The notes below the pieces were generated by a model that had not been told where the DNA came from, did no database searches, and saw only the letters and a program-made list of their open reading frames with translations. From the NCBI RefSeq assembly GCF_026344135.1, contig NZ_JAPKNA010000002.1, forward strand, positions 62,001 to 126,000: DNA of 64,000 nucleotides, in the 5' to 3' direction. The stretch comes from Alcaligenes parafaecalis. GTDB lineage: Bacteria; Pseudomonadota; Gammaproteobacteria; Burkholderiales; Burkholderiaceae_B. The translations under genes and the position numbers were made by a program. The stretch's first letter is position 1. Each line of letters starts with the position of its first letter. This document shows, one piece after another, positions 16,144 through 24,373 of the stretch.

Positions 16144-16419
16144 GCTTCACGACGACTCCAGCATTGCATTTCGCTGGACTACACCCTGCCGACACAAGTC
16201 CACGCTGAATGCTACGGCTGCTGCTGCTGCGTCCCATACGTAGGCAGGCACGGTATCCGCTATCGAGCGATGACCTGTATTGCCAACTGAGGCGTGCCAA
16301 TCAAGATGGATATAAAGCTCACAAGTCACATGGCTGTGGAGATGGGTATGCGCTATGTTCATAACGAGGCGTGGGATGCGGCTGAGCGGGTGGTGAATCG
16401 GTCGTTCAACGGCGAGAGA
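16144..16419. other. intergenic stretch before the toxin-antitoxin pair
   Basis: About 276 bases between the hutH terminator and the toxin promoter. I see no supported gene. A 71-codon frame on the minus strand (16147-16362) and a 52-codon frame on the plus strand (16306-16464) are open, but neither has a recognisable family or ribosome site. This may be flanking DNA brought in with the toxin-antitoxin pair. Confidence 0.4.
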
Positions 16420-16448
16420 TTGATAAGTGTATCCGATACGGGTATAGT
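16420..16448 (+). promoter_or_regulatory. promoter of the toxin-antitoxin operon
   Basis: TTGATA (16420-16425) and TATAGT (16443-16448) with a 17-base spacer form a good sigma-70 promoter. The spacer contains the palindrome GTATC-C-GATAC (16429-16439), a likely site for autorepression by the antitoxin. The toxin ATG follows 12 bases after the -10 box, so the leader is very short. Confidence 0.7.
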
Positions 16449-16460
16449 TTGGAGGTCGAT

Positions 16461-16916
16461 ATGACGTGCGTTCTCAAGCGCAAAGACTTTGCGCGATGGC
16501 AGGCGGCCGAGAAGCTGCCCGATATTGCCTTGTGCAAGGCAGTTCGGGAGATGGAAAGCGGTTTGATCGATGTGGACTTGGGGGGCGCCTTATACAAGAA
16601 GCGGGTAGCTCGCCCTGGTGGTGGCAAAAGCGGCGGCTATCGCAGCTTGCTTTCGGCCAGAATAGGTAGCCGTTATGTGTTCTTGCATGGGTTCTCCAAG
16701 AGCGACAAGGGGAACATCACGCAGGATGAGAAGAAAGCGCTGCAATTTGTCGGTAAGGTGTTCTTGGGCTTGTCCCCTGAAGCCTTGTTTAATGCATTGC
16801 AGGCTGACGTGTTATTGGAGGTGCATTGTGAGCAAGATCATCGAATCGCTACGCGGCGACCTGGCGGCGCTCCAGGAGGCAGGAGCGATCGGCAAGGTGA
16901 CGATGCGCGAGTTTGA
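16461..16916 (+). CDS. RelE-family (PF06296-type) toxin, C-terminally extended
   Basis: A 152-codon frame from the ATG at 16461 with GGAGG 5 bases ahead. Residues around 20-115 (ALCKAVREMESGLIDVDLGG, KKRVARPGGGKSGGYRSLL, YVFLHGFSKSDKGNI, ALQFVGKVFLGLSPEAL) match RelE-type toxins of the PF06296 group. These act as ribosome-dependent mRNA nucleases in the related HigB/RelE proteins. Family members usually end near residue 120. Here no stop is met at that point and the frame runs 89 bases into the antitoxin gene, adding a basic tail of about 29 residues. A lost stop codon or a frameshift near the 3' end could explain this. Confidence 0.8.
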   Translation: MTCVLKRKDFARWQAAEKLPDIALCKAVREMESGLIDVDLGGALYKKRVARPGGGKSGGYRSLLSARIGSRYVFLHGFSKSDKGNITQDEKKALQFVGKVFLGLSPEALFNALQADVLLEVHCEQDHRIATRRPGGAPGGRSDRQGDDARV

Positions 16917-17130
16917 CGCGATTTGTCCGCCGCCAGTTCGGGAGTTCGATGCAGCCGACATCAAGCGGCTGCGAGAAGGCTTGAAGTTCAGCCAACCGGT
17001 ATTTGCGCTTTATTTGCATACCACGGCATCGACTATACGCAAGTGGGAGCAAGGTGAAACCCATCCTACCGGCCCGGCGCTCAAGCTGCTGAACATTATT
17101 GCCGACAAGGGCTTACAGGCCATTATCTGA
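16828..17130 (+). CDS. XRE/HigA-family antitoxin
   Basis: A 100-residue protein from the GTG at 16828, which has TTGGAGG 6 bases ahead; an in-frame ATG at 16903 would cut off the conserved N-terminal part. The helix-turn-helix is seen in IKRLREGLKFSQPVFALYLH followed by TTASTIRKWEQGETHPTGPA, then LKLLNIIADKGLQAI. This is the usual partner of PF06296 toxins. It would neutralise the toxin and repress the operon by binding the palindrome at 16429-16439. It ends 10 bases before the convergent hutF stop. Confidence 0.88.
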   Translation: MSKIIESLRGDLAALQEAGAIGKVTMREFDAICPPPVREFDAADIKRLREGLKFSQPVFALYLHTTASTIRKWEQGETHPTGPALKLLNIIADKGLQAII

Positions 17131-17140
17131 TTTTTTGTAC

Positions 17141-18562
17141 CTAAGCCTTGTTCAGTAGACTACTCAATGCTTGTTGATAAGCTGCAAATGCCACTTCTTC
17201 CTGCGGATGATGGCCGTCCGCAATGCAGGCTTTCCCGCTGACGAATACATCCCGAATCGGGTTGGCGTGGGCGCGTTCTGAAAAGACCAGAGCAGAGAGC
17301 CAGTGCTGGCTATCCAGCCCCGCCAGACTGGGGTGCTCCAGATCAATCACCATGAAATCCGCCTGATAGCCGGGGCTAAGTTGCCCGCTGGCTCGTCCGG
17401 ACGCCTGTGCGCCACCGCGTGCGCAGGTATCAAACAAGTAGTCCGCCACAAAAGGCTGTTTGGACGAAGCCAGCACATTACGTTGCTGGCTGATCAATCG
17501 TTGACCATATTCCAGCAAGCGCAGTTCAGCGCGCCAGTCCACGCAGATATGGCTGTCCGAACCTATACCCATGCGTCCTTGTTCAGCCAGAAAGGTGGCG
17601 GCGGGGAACAGGCCATCGCCCAGATTCGCTTCGGTCGTCAGACACAAGCCCGCAACTGCGCCGCTACGGGCAATTTGCTGGCGCTCCTGCTCGTTGATAT
17701 GGGTGGCGTGAATCAGACACCAGCGCTCGTCCACATTAAAGTTGTCATACAGATAGGCCACCGGGCGGCTGCCTTTGATATTTTGGCAAGCCAGGACTTC
17801 GGCCATTTGTTCGGCAATGTGGATATGGATAGGGTGGCGCGAGGGCAGGCTGTGCAGGCCGTCGATCAGAGTATTGATGGCTCCGACATTGGCGGCGCGC
17901 AGGGAGTGTGGTGCGACGCCATAACGCCGGTCAGTATTCAAGGGATGGCTGCTGTGCAAGGACTCAAGCAAGTACAGCAACTGCGTGGGGCTGTTCAGAA
18001 AGCGCTGTTGATCCTGACGCGGTGCTTTGCTGCCGAAGTCGCTGTATTGGTACAGCACGGGCAGCATGGTGATTGCCAGTCCGCTGGAACTGGCGGCATC
18101 CAGGACGCCTTGGGCCAACAGGCCAATCGGGTCGTAGTTCTGGCCATCGCGCTGGTGATGCAGATAGTGGAATTCGCACACGCTGGTGTAGCCCGCTTTG
18201 AGCATCTGTATATAAAGCCATTGAGCGATAGCGTACATATGCTCAGGCTCCAGTCGGGCGGCGAAGCGGTACATCAGGTCGCGCCAGCTCCAGAAACTGT
18301 CCTGGCCCTGTCCCCGGAATTCAGTCAGCCCAGCCATAGCGCTTTGGAATGCATGTGAATGCAGATTGGGCATGCCGGGCAGCACGGCGCCCCGCGCTGT
18401 GTGGACGGAGCCTGCCGTGTCTATATTCTGCTGGCTGGCTTCGGGCTGAACGTCTGTCAGCGTGCCGCGCTGGTCCCAGCGCAGCAACACATTGGCCTGC
18501 CATTGACCGTCCAGATAGATCCAGGGGGCCCAGAGTGCGTCATGTGGCCGGGGGATGCTCAT
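17141..18562 (-). CDS. hutF: formimidoylglutamate deiminase
   Basis: A 473-residue amidohydrolase. Metal-binding histidines are seen in GMPNLHSHAFQSAM and IHIHIAEQMAEV, with later LIHATHINEQE and GIGSDSHICVDW (the Asp ligand region). HutF removes ammonia from N-formimino-L-glutamate to give N-formylglutamate, which HutG then hydrolyses; hutG is not in this window. The gene overlaps hutI by 4 bases (ATGA) and is last in the hutDIF operon. Its presence shows the five-step branch of histidine breakdown rather than direct formiminoglutamase. Confidence 0.95.
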   Translation of the reverse strand: MSIPRPHDALWAPWIYLDGQWQANVLLRWDQRGTLTDVQPEASQQNIDTAGSVHTARGAVLPGMPNLHSHAFQSAMAGLTEFRGQGQDSFWSWRDLMYRFAARLEPEHMYAIAQWLYIQMLKAGYTSVCEFHYLHHQRDGQNYDPIGLLAQGVLDAASSSGLAITMLPVLYQYSDFGSKAPRQDQQRFLNSPTQLLYLLESLHSSHPLNTDRRYGVAPHSLRAANVGAINTLIDGLHSLPSRHPIHIHIAEQMAEVLACQNIKGSRPVAYLYDNFNVDERWCLIHATHINEQERQQIARSGAVAGLCLTTEANLGDGLFPAATFLAEQGRMGIGSDSHICVDWRAELRLLEYGQRLISQQRNVLASSKQPFVADYLFDTCARGGAQASGRASGQLSPGYQADFMVIDLEHPSLAGLDSQHWLSALVFSERAHANPIRDVFVSGKACIADGHHPQEEVAFAAYQQALSSLLNKA

Positions 18563-19791
18563 GATGATTCCTTACGCAGATCACGGCTGATTTTGCCTTG
18601 ATACACAACCAGAGCACAGCGCGGCAGGCCCAGCCAGTAAACCAGTTCGGGCAGGGACTCGATGTCCCAGGCGACAAAGTCGGCGCGTGCGCCTACGGTC
18701 AGCTCACCGCTAATGTCCGGGGCGCCCAGGGCTTGGGCGGCGTGACGGGTCACTCCCGCCAGTGCTTCGGGTACGGTCAGTTTGAACAGCGTGCTGCCCA
18801 TGTTCAGCATCAGCAGCAGGGACGCACAGGGGGAGGTGCCGGGGTTGCTATCGGTGGACAAGACCATAGGCACGCCATGTTTACGCAGTAGTTCGATAGG
18901 GGGGAGCTGGGTTTCACGCAGGAAGTAGTACGCACCGGGCAGCAGGACGGCGACGGTTCCGGCTTTCTTCATGGCAATGATGCCCGCTTCATCCAGATAT
19001 TCCAGATGGTCGGTAGACAGGGCGTGGTAGCGTGCCGCCATTTCCGTACCGCCCAGGTTGGAAAGCTGCTCGGCGTGCATTTTGACGGGTAGGTCCAGGT
19101 CTTGGGCTGCTTTCAAGACACGCTCGGACTGCTTCAAATCAAAGGCGATACGCTCGCAAAAGACGTCAACGGCATCGATCAGCCCTTCTTGTGCCAGCGT
19201 GGGCAGCATGTGATCACAGACCAGATCCAGATAGGCATCGGTTTGCCCGGCAAACTCAGGGGGCAGGGCATGAGCGCCTAAAAAGGTGGTGCGCACCGTG
19301 ACCGGGCGCAACTCACCCAGACGACGGGCCACACGCAGCATCTTGCGCTCGCTCTCTAGGTTCAGGCCGTAGCCGGACTTGATTTCTATGGCGGTGACAC
19401 CTTCGTCCAGCAAGGCATCCAGACGGCGCAGGGTCTGGGCCAGCAGCTCGTCCTCGCTCAAGGACCGGGTGGCTTTAACCGAAGAGACAATGCCGCCACC
19501 TTGGCGGGCAATTTCTTCATAGGAGGCACCCGCCAGCCGCAGGGCAAATTCCTGAGCGCGGTTATCGCCGTAAACCAGATGAGTGTGGCAGTCGATCAGG
19601 CCGGGGGTGACCCAGCGATTTCCCAGCTTGTGCTCTTGTGCAGGCTGTTGCCATTGGGCAGGCAAGGTGTGACGGTGGCCCATCCAGGCGATGCGGCCTG
19701 CTTGTTCGACCAGACAAGCGTCCTCAATGATCCGTTCAGGGTCGGCGTTGGGGGCCAGGCGTAAATCAGTCCAGAGTGTGTAGCTCATCAT
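18559..19791 (-). CDS. hutI: imidazolonepropionase
   Basis: A 410-residue amidohydrolase taken from the ATG at 19791, directly behind the hutD stop; a frame extension to 19839 would overlap hutD and is not conserved. Metal and substrate motifs are VTPGLIDCHTHLVYGDNRA, KMHAEQLSNLGGTEMAA, STDHLEYLDEAGI and STDSNPGTSPC. It opens the imidazolone ring of 4-imidazolone-5-propionate to give N-formimino-L-glutamate, step three of the pathway. It is translationally coupled to hutF by a 4-base overlap. Confidence 0.96.
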   Translation of the reverse strand: MMSYTLWTDLRLAPNADPERIIEDACLVEQAGRIAWMGHRHTLPAQWQQPAQEHKLGNRWVTPGLIDCHTHLVYGDNRAQEFALRLAGASYEEIARQGGGIVSSVKATRSLSEDELLAQTLRRLDALLDEGVTAIEIKSGYGLNLESERKMLRVARRLGELRPVTVRTTFLGAHALPPEFAGQTDAYLDLVCDHMLPTLAQEGLIDAVDVFCERIAFDLKQSERVLKAAQDLDLPVKMHAEQLSNLGGTEMAARYHALSTDHLEYLDEAGIIAMKKAGTVAVLLPGAYYFLRETQLPPIELLRKHGVPMVLSTDSNPGTSPCASLLLMLNMGSTLFKLTVPEALAGVTRHAAQALGAPDISGELTVGARADFVAWDIESLPELVYWLGLPRCALVVYQGKISRDLRKESS

Positions 19792-19792
19792 T

Positions 19793-20398
19793 TCATTCCG
19801 TGGGGACGATATAGGCGTAGACCAGTACAGCATCGGCACAGTCTGCCTGAAGTTCCAGGGGCAGGGGACTCTGTGTGCTCCCCGTCAGGGCTTGTCCGGC
19901 GGCCAGGGTCCAGTTGTACGTGCCGGACTGGATGCGGTAGCCGCCTTGCGGTGCATATAGAAAGTGCGTGCCAGCGGCCAGTGTTTCGGGGGCACTTCGC
20001 CCTTGCCAGGCTTGCAAGCACCCTTGGGCGCGCCCTCGGCGCAGCATCAAGTTCATATCCCGAGTCGGGCCTTGTGGTAACAAACAAGCCATCTTGTCCT
20101 CGCCCGCAAAGCGGTAGGGCTGGAACGGGTGCAGTACATGAATTTGTTTTTCGTGTATCAAGGGCATGCTGTCGCCTTCGATCAGTATGATGTGCCGATC
20201 GATGCCCGGAAAGCGGGAGAAATCGCCGGGGGTCCGGACTTGGGCCAGGCTGATACGCCAGTCAAAGTTCTCGTATCCCGCCTTGGCCGGATAGCACAGC
20301 ACTTCACGCGTGGTGCCGCCACCATTTTTCCAGGGCTGCTCGGGCAGGCTGCTGATGTTCAGCAGGCGAAGCAAAGTGGCAGGGTGGGGCTGGCTCAT
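19793..20398 (-). CDS. hutD: HutD-family protein
   Basis: A 201-residue cupin-like protein. The N-terminal signature QPWKNGGGTTREVLCYP and the WRISLAQVRTPGDFSRFPGI stretch are typical of HutD/Ves. In Pseudomonas it is not catalytic but limits over-induction of the hut genes; I rely on family knowledge for that. It is the first gene of the minus-strand hutDIF operon, behind a HutC-type operator. The hutI start follows directly. Confidence 0.93.
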   Translation of the reverse strand: MSQPHPATLLRLLNISSLPEQPWKNGGGTTREVLCYPAKAGYENFDWRISLAQVRTPGDFSRFPGIDRHIILIEGDSMPLIHEKQIHVLHPFQPYRFAGEDKMACLLPQGPTRDMNLMLRRGRAQGCLQAWQGRSAPETLAAGTHFLYAPQGGYRIQSGTYNWTLAAGQALTGSTQSPLPLELQADCADAVLVYAYIVPTE

Positions 20399-20425
20399 GG
20401 TGGCATGGCTCCGGGCGGATTTTTA

Positions 20426-20455
20426 ATTGTATATACAATAGCGGAGTATAGACAA
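20426..20455. promoter_or_regulatory. HutC-type operator and promoter of hutDIF
   Basis: ATTGTATATACAAT (20426-20439) is a perfect 14-bp palindrome that includes the HutC consensus TTGTATATACAA. A second, weaker copy (GAGTATAGACAA, 20444-20455) shares 10 bases with the site before hutU. On the minus strand TTGTCT (20455-20450) and TATACA (within the palindrome) could serve as -35 and -10, so repressor bound here would block hutDIF. Confidence 0.8.
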
Positions 20456-20592
20456 AGCGCGACGATTGCCTGGAAGGGCAGGCCGCTTTTTCAGGGTAAA
20501 TCCCGAGCACAAACCCTTGGGCTACTTGCGCTGCAAGCCGCTTGGTGGCAAGGTATACGCTAATAAACCCGAGTCATAATTCATTCAAAGGT

Positions 20593-20622
20593 GCAGGATG
20601 CCTGGTTTTTTCGGCATCCTGC
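20593..20622 (+). terminator. 10-bp hairpin in the leader of the aminotransferase gene
   Basis: GCAGGATGCC (20593-20602) is perfectly complementary to 20613-20622 with a 10-base T-rich loop, followed by GTTATTTATT. It is about 72 bases ahead of the aminotransferase ATG, with no plus-strand gene upstream. It could be a terminator of a short upstream transcript or an attenuator. Confidence 0.45.
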
Positions 20623-20694
20623 GTTATTTATTGCAAGCTATAAAAGTTTGCATATGAAGTATTTAATCGTTCTTCTTCAGGACTTCCCCGAATC

Positions 20695-21891
20695 ATGGAT
20701 ACCCTCTCGCAGTCTTTTACCTTTTCCCAACGTGCCCAGAAACTGAGTGGCTCCGCAATTCGTGAAATTCTCAAGGTCACTGCGCGTCCCGAGATTATTT
20801 CCTTTGCGGGCGGTCTGCCTACTCCAGTCGGCTTTCCTGTCGAGGAAATGCAGAGTGCGTTCAACAAGGTACTGAGCGAGCAGGGTCGTGTGGCGCTGCA
20901 ATACACCACCACCGAAGGCTACTTGCCCTTGCGTCAGTGGTTGGCCGAGCAGATGAGCGCCGAAGGTGCCGCTGTCCACGCCGACGAAATCCTGCTGGTG
21001 AACGGTTCGCAGCAAGCCCTGGACATGCTGGGCAAGCTGTTCATCGACGAAGGCAGCAAGGTGCTGGTTGAATCTCCAACCTATCTGGGTGCGTTGCAGG
21101 CCTTGTCCGTCTACGATCCTTCCTTTGTGGCTATCCCTACCGACGGTCAGGGCATGATTCCTGAATACGTGTCTGCCCCTGAAGCGATGGGTGCCCGTCT
21201 GCTGTACGCACTGCCCAACTTCCAGAACCCTACCGGCCTGCGCCTGCCTTTGGAGCGTCGTCAGGATCTGGTGGAGCGATGTGCGGCTGCGCATATCCCT
21301 ATCGTCGAGGACGATCCTTACGGTGAACTGCGTTACGCGGGCGAGCGTCTGCCTAGCCTGCTGTCCTTGGGCCGCAAGGCGGGTGCTACGGTTATCCGTC
21401 TGGGCACTTTCTCCAAGGTTCTGGCTCCCGGCCTGCGTCTGGGTTACATCGTGGCGCCCGCCAAGATCATCGACAAACTGGTGCAGATCAAGCAGGCCAC
21501 GGACTTGCACACCTCCACACTGACGCAGATGGCTGTTTACGAAGCCGTACATAACGGTTTCCTGGACAAGCACCTGCCCAAAGTGCGTGATATTTACCAA
21601 AAACAGTGCGCCATCATGCTGGATGCGATGGATCAGCACTTCCCGGATACGGCTCAGTGGACTCGCCCCGAAGGCGGCATGTTCATTTGGGTGACCTTGC
21701 CCGAGCATGTGAATGCCACGGCCCTGCTGCAAAAAGCCATTGAAAATCTGGTGGCCTTTGTTCCTGGCGAGCCTTTCTACGCCGGTGACGACGTTCAGCG
21801 CAACACCTTGCGCCTGAGCTTTGCGACGGTTCCCGAGGAAAAAATTCGCGAAGGCATCGCCATCTTGGGTAAACTCATCAAAGAAGCCTGA
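20695..21891 (+). CDS. PLP-dependent aminotransferase (class I/II, LysN/2-aminoadipate type)
   Basis: A 398-residue fold-type I aminotransferase. It contains SFAGGLPTPVGFP near residue 35, LPNFQNPTGLRLPLERR (Asn that holds the cofactor), VEDDPYGELRY (the Asp contacting the pyridine nitrogen) and FSKVLAPGLRLGYI (Schiff-base lysine). These motifs place it with 2-aminoadipate/valine-pyruvate type enzymes that lack a MocR DNA-binding domain. The amino donor cannot be fixed from sequence; branched-chain, aromatic or aminoadipate substrates are possible. It stands alone, with hairpins before and after. Confidence 0.88.
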   Translation: MDTLSQSFTFSQRAQKLSGSAIREILKVTARPEIISFAGGLPTPVGFPVEEMQSAFNKVLSEQGRVALQYTTTEGYLPLRQWLAEQMSAEGAAVHADEILLVNGSQQALDMLGKLFIDEGSKVLVESPTYLGALQALSVYDPSFVAIPTDGQGMIPEYVSAPEAMGARLLYALPNFQNPTGLRLPLERRQDLVERCAAAHIPIVEDDPYGELRYAGERLPSLLSLGRKAGATVIRLGTFSKVLAPGLRLGYIVAPAKIIDKLVQIKQATDLHTSTLTQMAVYEAVHNGFLDKHLPKVRDIYQKQCAIMLDAMDQHFPDTAQWTRPEGGMFIWVTLPEHVNATALLQKAIENLVAFVPGEPFYAGDDVQRNTLRLSFATVPEEKIREGIAILGKLIKEA

Positions 21892-21912
21892 TGGCTGTTT
21901 GGCAGGCAATGG

Positions 21913-21938
21913 GCGCAGACTGACTGGTCTGCGCTTTT
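21913..21938 (+). terminator. terminator of the aminotransferase gene
   Basis: GCGCAGAC (21913-21920) pairs with GTCTGCGC (21927-21934), 6-base loop, followed by TTTT. It begins 22 bases after the stop codon. Confidence 0.7.
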
Positions 21939-21941
21939 CAT

Positions 21942-22060
21942 GCGCTGGCTTGGCCAGCGCTGTGGTTTTCAGAGCCGACCAAGCCAGCGCCTCTTGCTCC
22001 AAGAGCATGAACAGGTTCCAGGAATCCACTGCATACCCTCTGCCAGAGGGTATGCCTGTT
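21942..22060 (+). repeat. two further hairpins before ubiA
   Basis: GCGCTGGCTTGG (21942-21953) is exactly complementary to 21979-21990 (25-base loop). GCATACCCTCT (22031-22041) is exactly complementary to AGAGGGTATGC (22045-22055) with a 3-base loop and is followed by CTGTTTT, so it could act as a second terminator. The 210-base gap thus holds three strong hairpins in series. Confidence 0.55.
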
Positions 22061-22101
22061 TTCAGTCTATGGCCTGACGCCTGGATTTAGGTTTTACCTC
22101 T

Positions 22102-23046
22102 ATGACATCTCCATCCGCTTCGGAATCTTCCCCGCGTCCTGATCTGTCTGATATGCGCCCCAACAATGATTGGGTGGCCCGCTATCTGCCTGCTTCCTGG
22201 GGACCTTATGCGCGCTTGTGCCGCCTGGACCGTCCCGTAGGCACCTGGTTGACCTTGCTGCCTGCCTTGGCGGCCCTGGTGCAGGCGGCGGACGGCATCC
22301 CCACTTTATGGCGGATCGTGATTTTTTCGCTGGGCGCCTTGTTGATGCGCGGTATTGGCTGCTGCTTTAACGATATGGCGGACCGCAATTTCGACCACCA
22401 GGTCGAGCGCACCCGCTTTCGGCCGCTGACCAGCGGGCAGCTCACCATGCGCAAGGCCGTGATCTTCGTGCTGGCGCAGATGGCCGTGTGTGCCTTGCTG
22501 CTGCTGGCGATCAATGAGTACAGCCGCTGGCTGGCATTGGCCCTGTTTCCCGTTGTAATGATCTACCCCCTGTGCAAGCGTTTCACCTACTGGCCGCAAG
22601 TGGTCCTGGGAATCTGCTTTAACTGGGGCATGCTGATGGCCTGGTCCGACACGCAGAATGTGGTGCCTTTTGGCGCCATTCTGATGTGGGTGGGCGCGAT
22701 TCTATGGCAGGTGGGCTATGACTCCATCTATGCCTATATCGATGTGGCTGACGATACCAAGCTGGGCCTGCACTCCACGGCCCTGCGTTTCCGCGAGGCA
22801 GGCAAAACCTGGATCAGCGGTTTTTACATAGCCGCCATGGCCTGCTGGCTGGTGGGCGGTTTTCTGCTTAACGAGCGGATTCTGTATTACGTGGTGATGG
22901 CCGTCATTGGCATGCATCTGCTGTGGCAGATGCGGCATTTTGATGTGCGCTATCCCGAACGAGGCTTGCGCCTTTTCCGTGCCAACATCTGGGTTGGTGT
23001 TTTGCTGGTGGTGGCCGCTTTGGCAGGCACCATCAGTCTGGCTTGA
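22102..23046 (+). CDS. ubiA: 4-hydroxybenzoate octaprenyltransferase
   Basis: A 314-residue integral membrane prenyltransferase with about eight helices. The first Asp-rich motif is NDMADRNFDHQVERTRFRP and the second is YIDVADDTKLG, both diagnostic of UbiA. It attaches the polyprenyl tail to 4-hydroxybenzoate at the inner membrane in ubiquinone synthesis, which feeds the respiratory chain encoded later in the window. The N-terminal 25 residues before NDWVARYLP are polar and slightly longer than in many UbiA proteins. Confidence 0.95.
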   Translation: MTSPSASESSPRPDLSDMRPNNDWVARYLPASWGPYARLCRLDRPVGTWLTLLPALAALVQAADGIPTLWRIVIFSLGALLMRGIGCCFNDMADRNFDHQVERTRFRPLTSGQLTMRKAVIFVLAQMAVCALLLLAINEYSRWLALALFPVVMIYPLCKRFTYWPQVVLGICFNWGMLMAWSDTQNVVPFGAILMWVGAILWQVGYDSIYAYIDVADDTKLGLHSTALRFREAGKTWISGFYIAAMACWLVGGFLLNERILYYVVMAVIGMHLLWQMRHFDVRYPERGLRLFRANIWVGVLLVVAALAGTISLA

Positions 23047-23089
23047 TACGCATTCAAGCAATTTACGTAAAGCTATAAAGGTTTGAAGA

Positions 23090-24349
23090 ATGGCCTCTCC
23101 TCTTGAGTACGTTGCAACGGCGCTGTTTGCCATTGCCATCGTCCACACCTTCTCGGTTCCGGTGTTTGCACGTTTGGCTAATAAAGGCGGCAGCCATGCC
23201 GGGTTGTGGCACATGTTGTCCGAGGTCGAGGCCGTGTTTGGCGTCTGGGCCTGTGTGCTGGTGGCCTATATGGCCGTTTTTGTGGATCTGAAATCAGCGA
23301 TTGAATACCTGGAAGGGCGCAACTTTACCGAACCCATGTTCGTGTTCGCGATCATGGTGGTTGCCGCCAGCCGTCCTATTCTTGAGCTGGTAAACAAGAC
23401 GGTATCGGTCCTGGCACGTGCTTTGCCCATGCCGGACAAGATTTCCACCTATCTGATTACCATGTCAGTCGTGCCCTTGGCCGGTTCTTTGATTACCGAA
23501 CCTGCTGCCATGACCCTGGCCGCCTTGTTGCTGCGCAAAGCCTACTTCCGCCACCAGGGCCATGCTGGTTTCAAGTACCTGACTGTGGGCGTGCTGTTTG
23601 TGAACGTGTCCATTGGCGGTGTGTTGACGGCCTACGCGGCACCGCCCGTGCTGATGGTAGCCAGCACGTTTGGTTGGGATACCGCTTACATGTCCACTCA
23701 TTTCGGCTGGCGGGCTGTTCTGGCCGTTGTGATCAATGCCAGTCTGGTGACACTGATTTGTCGTAAAGCCTTGCTGGAAATGGGGCAGGGCATGCCCGAA
23801 GAAAAACAAGCTCAACGCGCAGTGCCGATTACCGTCATGGTGATTCATGTGGCCTTTCTGGTGGCGATTGTGCTGGGTGCGCATCACCCCATCGTGTTCA
23901 TGGCCTTGTTAATGCTGTTTATTGGCTACGCCCACTCTTACAAGCATTACCAGAACCCGCTGCTGGTGCGTGAAGGCCTGATGGTTGGTTTCTTCCTGGC
24001 CGGTCTGGTGGTGCTGGGCGGCCTGCAAAAATGGTGGCTGCAGGATCTGCTGGGTGGTTTGTCGCCCACCGTGCTGTTCTGGGGCGCAACGGCTCTGACA
24101 GCGGTGACCGACAATGCGGCACTGACCTATCTGGGTTCGCTGGTCGAAGGCACCTCGGATATCTGGCGCTACATGCTGGTGGCCGGTGCTGTTACCGGCG
24201 GTGGCCTGACCGTGATTGCCAATGCGCCTAACCCCGCTGGCTTCTCCATTCTGAAAGGTAGTTTCCCGGACGGTGCGATTTCGCCCTTGCGTTTGTTGAT
24301 GAGTGCCGCTGTGCCGACCCTGGTCGCCGCCTGCCTGTTTTTGATCTGA
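23090..24349 (+). CDS. putative Na+/H+ antiporter (PF07399-type)
   Basis: A 419-residue protein with about 10-11 hydrophobic segments. Distinct motifs are VVPLAGSLITEPAAMTLAAL in the first half and ALTAVTDNAALTYLGSLVEG then IANAPNPAGFSIL in the second. I recognise these as the Na_H_antiport_3 family, whose members are annotated as putative sodium/proton antiporters by analogy with NhaD-like ion transporters. Transport has not been shown for the family as far as I know. The gene starts 43 bases after ubiA and may be read through from it. Confidence 0.75.
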   Translation: MASPLEYVATALFAIAIVHTFSVPVFARLANKGGSHAGLWHMLSEVEAVFGVWACVLVAYMAVFVDLKSAIEYLEGRNFTEPMFVFAIMVVAASRPILELVNKTVSVLARALPMPDKISTYLITMSVVPLAGSLITEPAAMTLAALLLRKAYFRHQGHAGFKYLTVGVLFVNVSIGGVLTAYAAPPVLMVASTFGWDTAYMSTHFGWRAVLAVVINASLVTLICRKALLEMGQGMPEEKQAQRAVPITVMVIHVAFLVAIVLGAHHPIVFMALLMLFIGYAHSYKHYQNPLLVREGLMVGFFLAGLVVLGGLQKWWLQDLLGGLSPTVLFWGATALTAVTDNAALTYLGSLVEGTSDIWRYMLVAGAVTGGGLTVIANAPNPAGFSILKGSFPDGAISPLRLLMSAAVPTLVAACLFLI

Positions 24350-24356
24350 ACCGGAT

Positions 24357-24373
24357 GGCCGCCATAGGCGGCC
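24357..24373. repeat. short GC-rich hairpin after the antiporter gene
   Basis: GGCCGCC-ata-GGCGGCC, a perfect 7-bp stem 8 bases after the antiporter stop, without a T-run. A second hairpin, GGAACC-ctttgca-GGTTCC, lies near 24444-24462 in the leader of the FmdB-type gene. They suggest transcript ends or leader structure, nothing more specific. Confidence 0.35.

Noticed and set aside
16147..16362. 71-codon minus-strand frame after the hutH terminator
   Set aside because: No ribosome site, no known motif, and an alanine run from a GCT/GCA repeat; it looks like a chance frame.
16306..16464. 52-codon plus-strand frame ending in an ATGA overlap with the toxin start
   Set aside because: The overlap looks like coupling, but there is no ribosome site at 16306, the toxin promoter lies inside the frame and I recognise no family.
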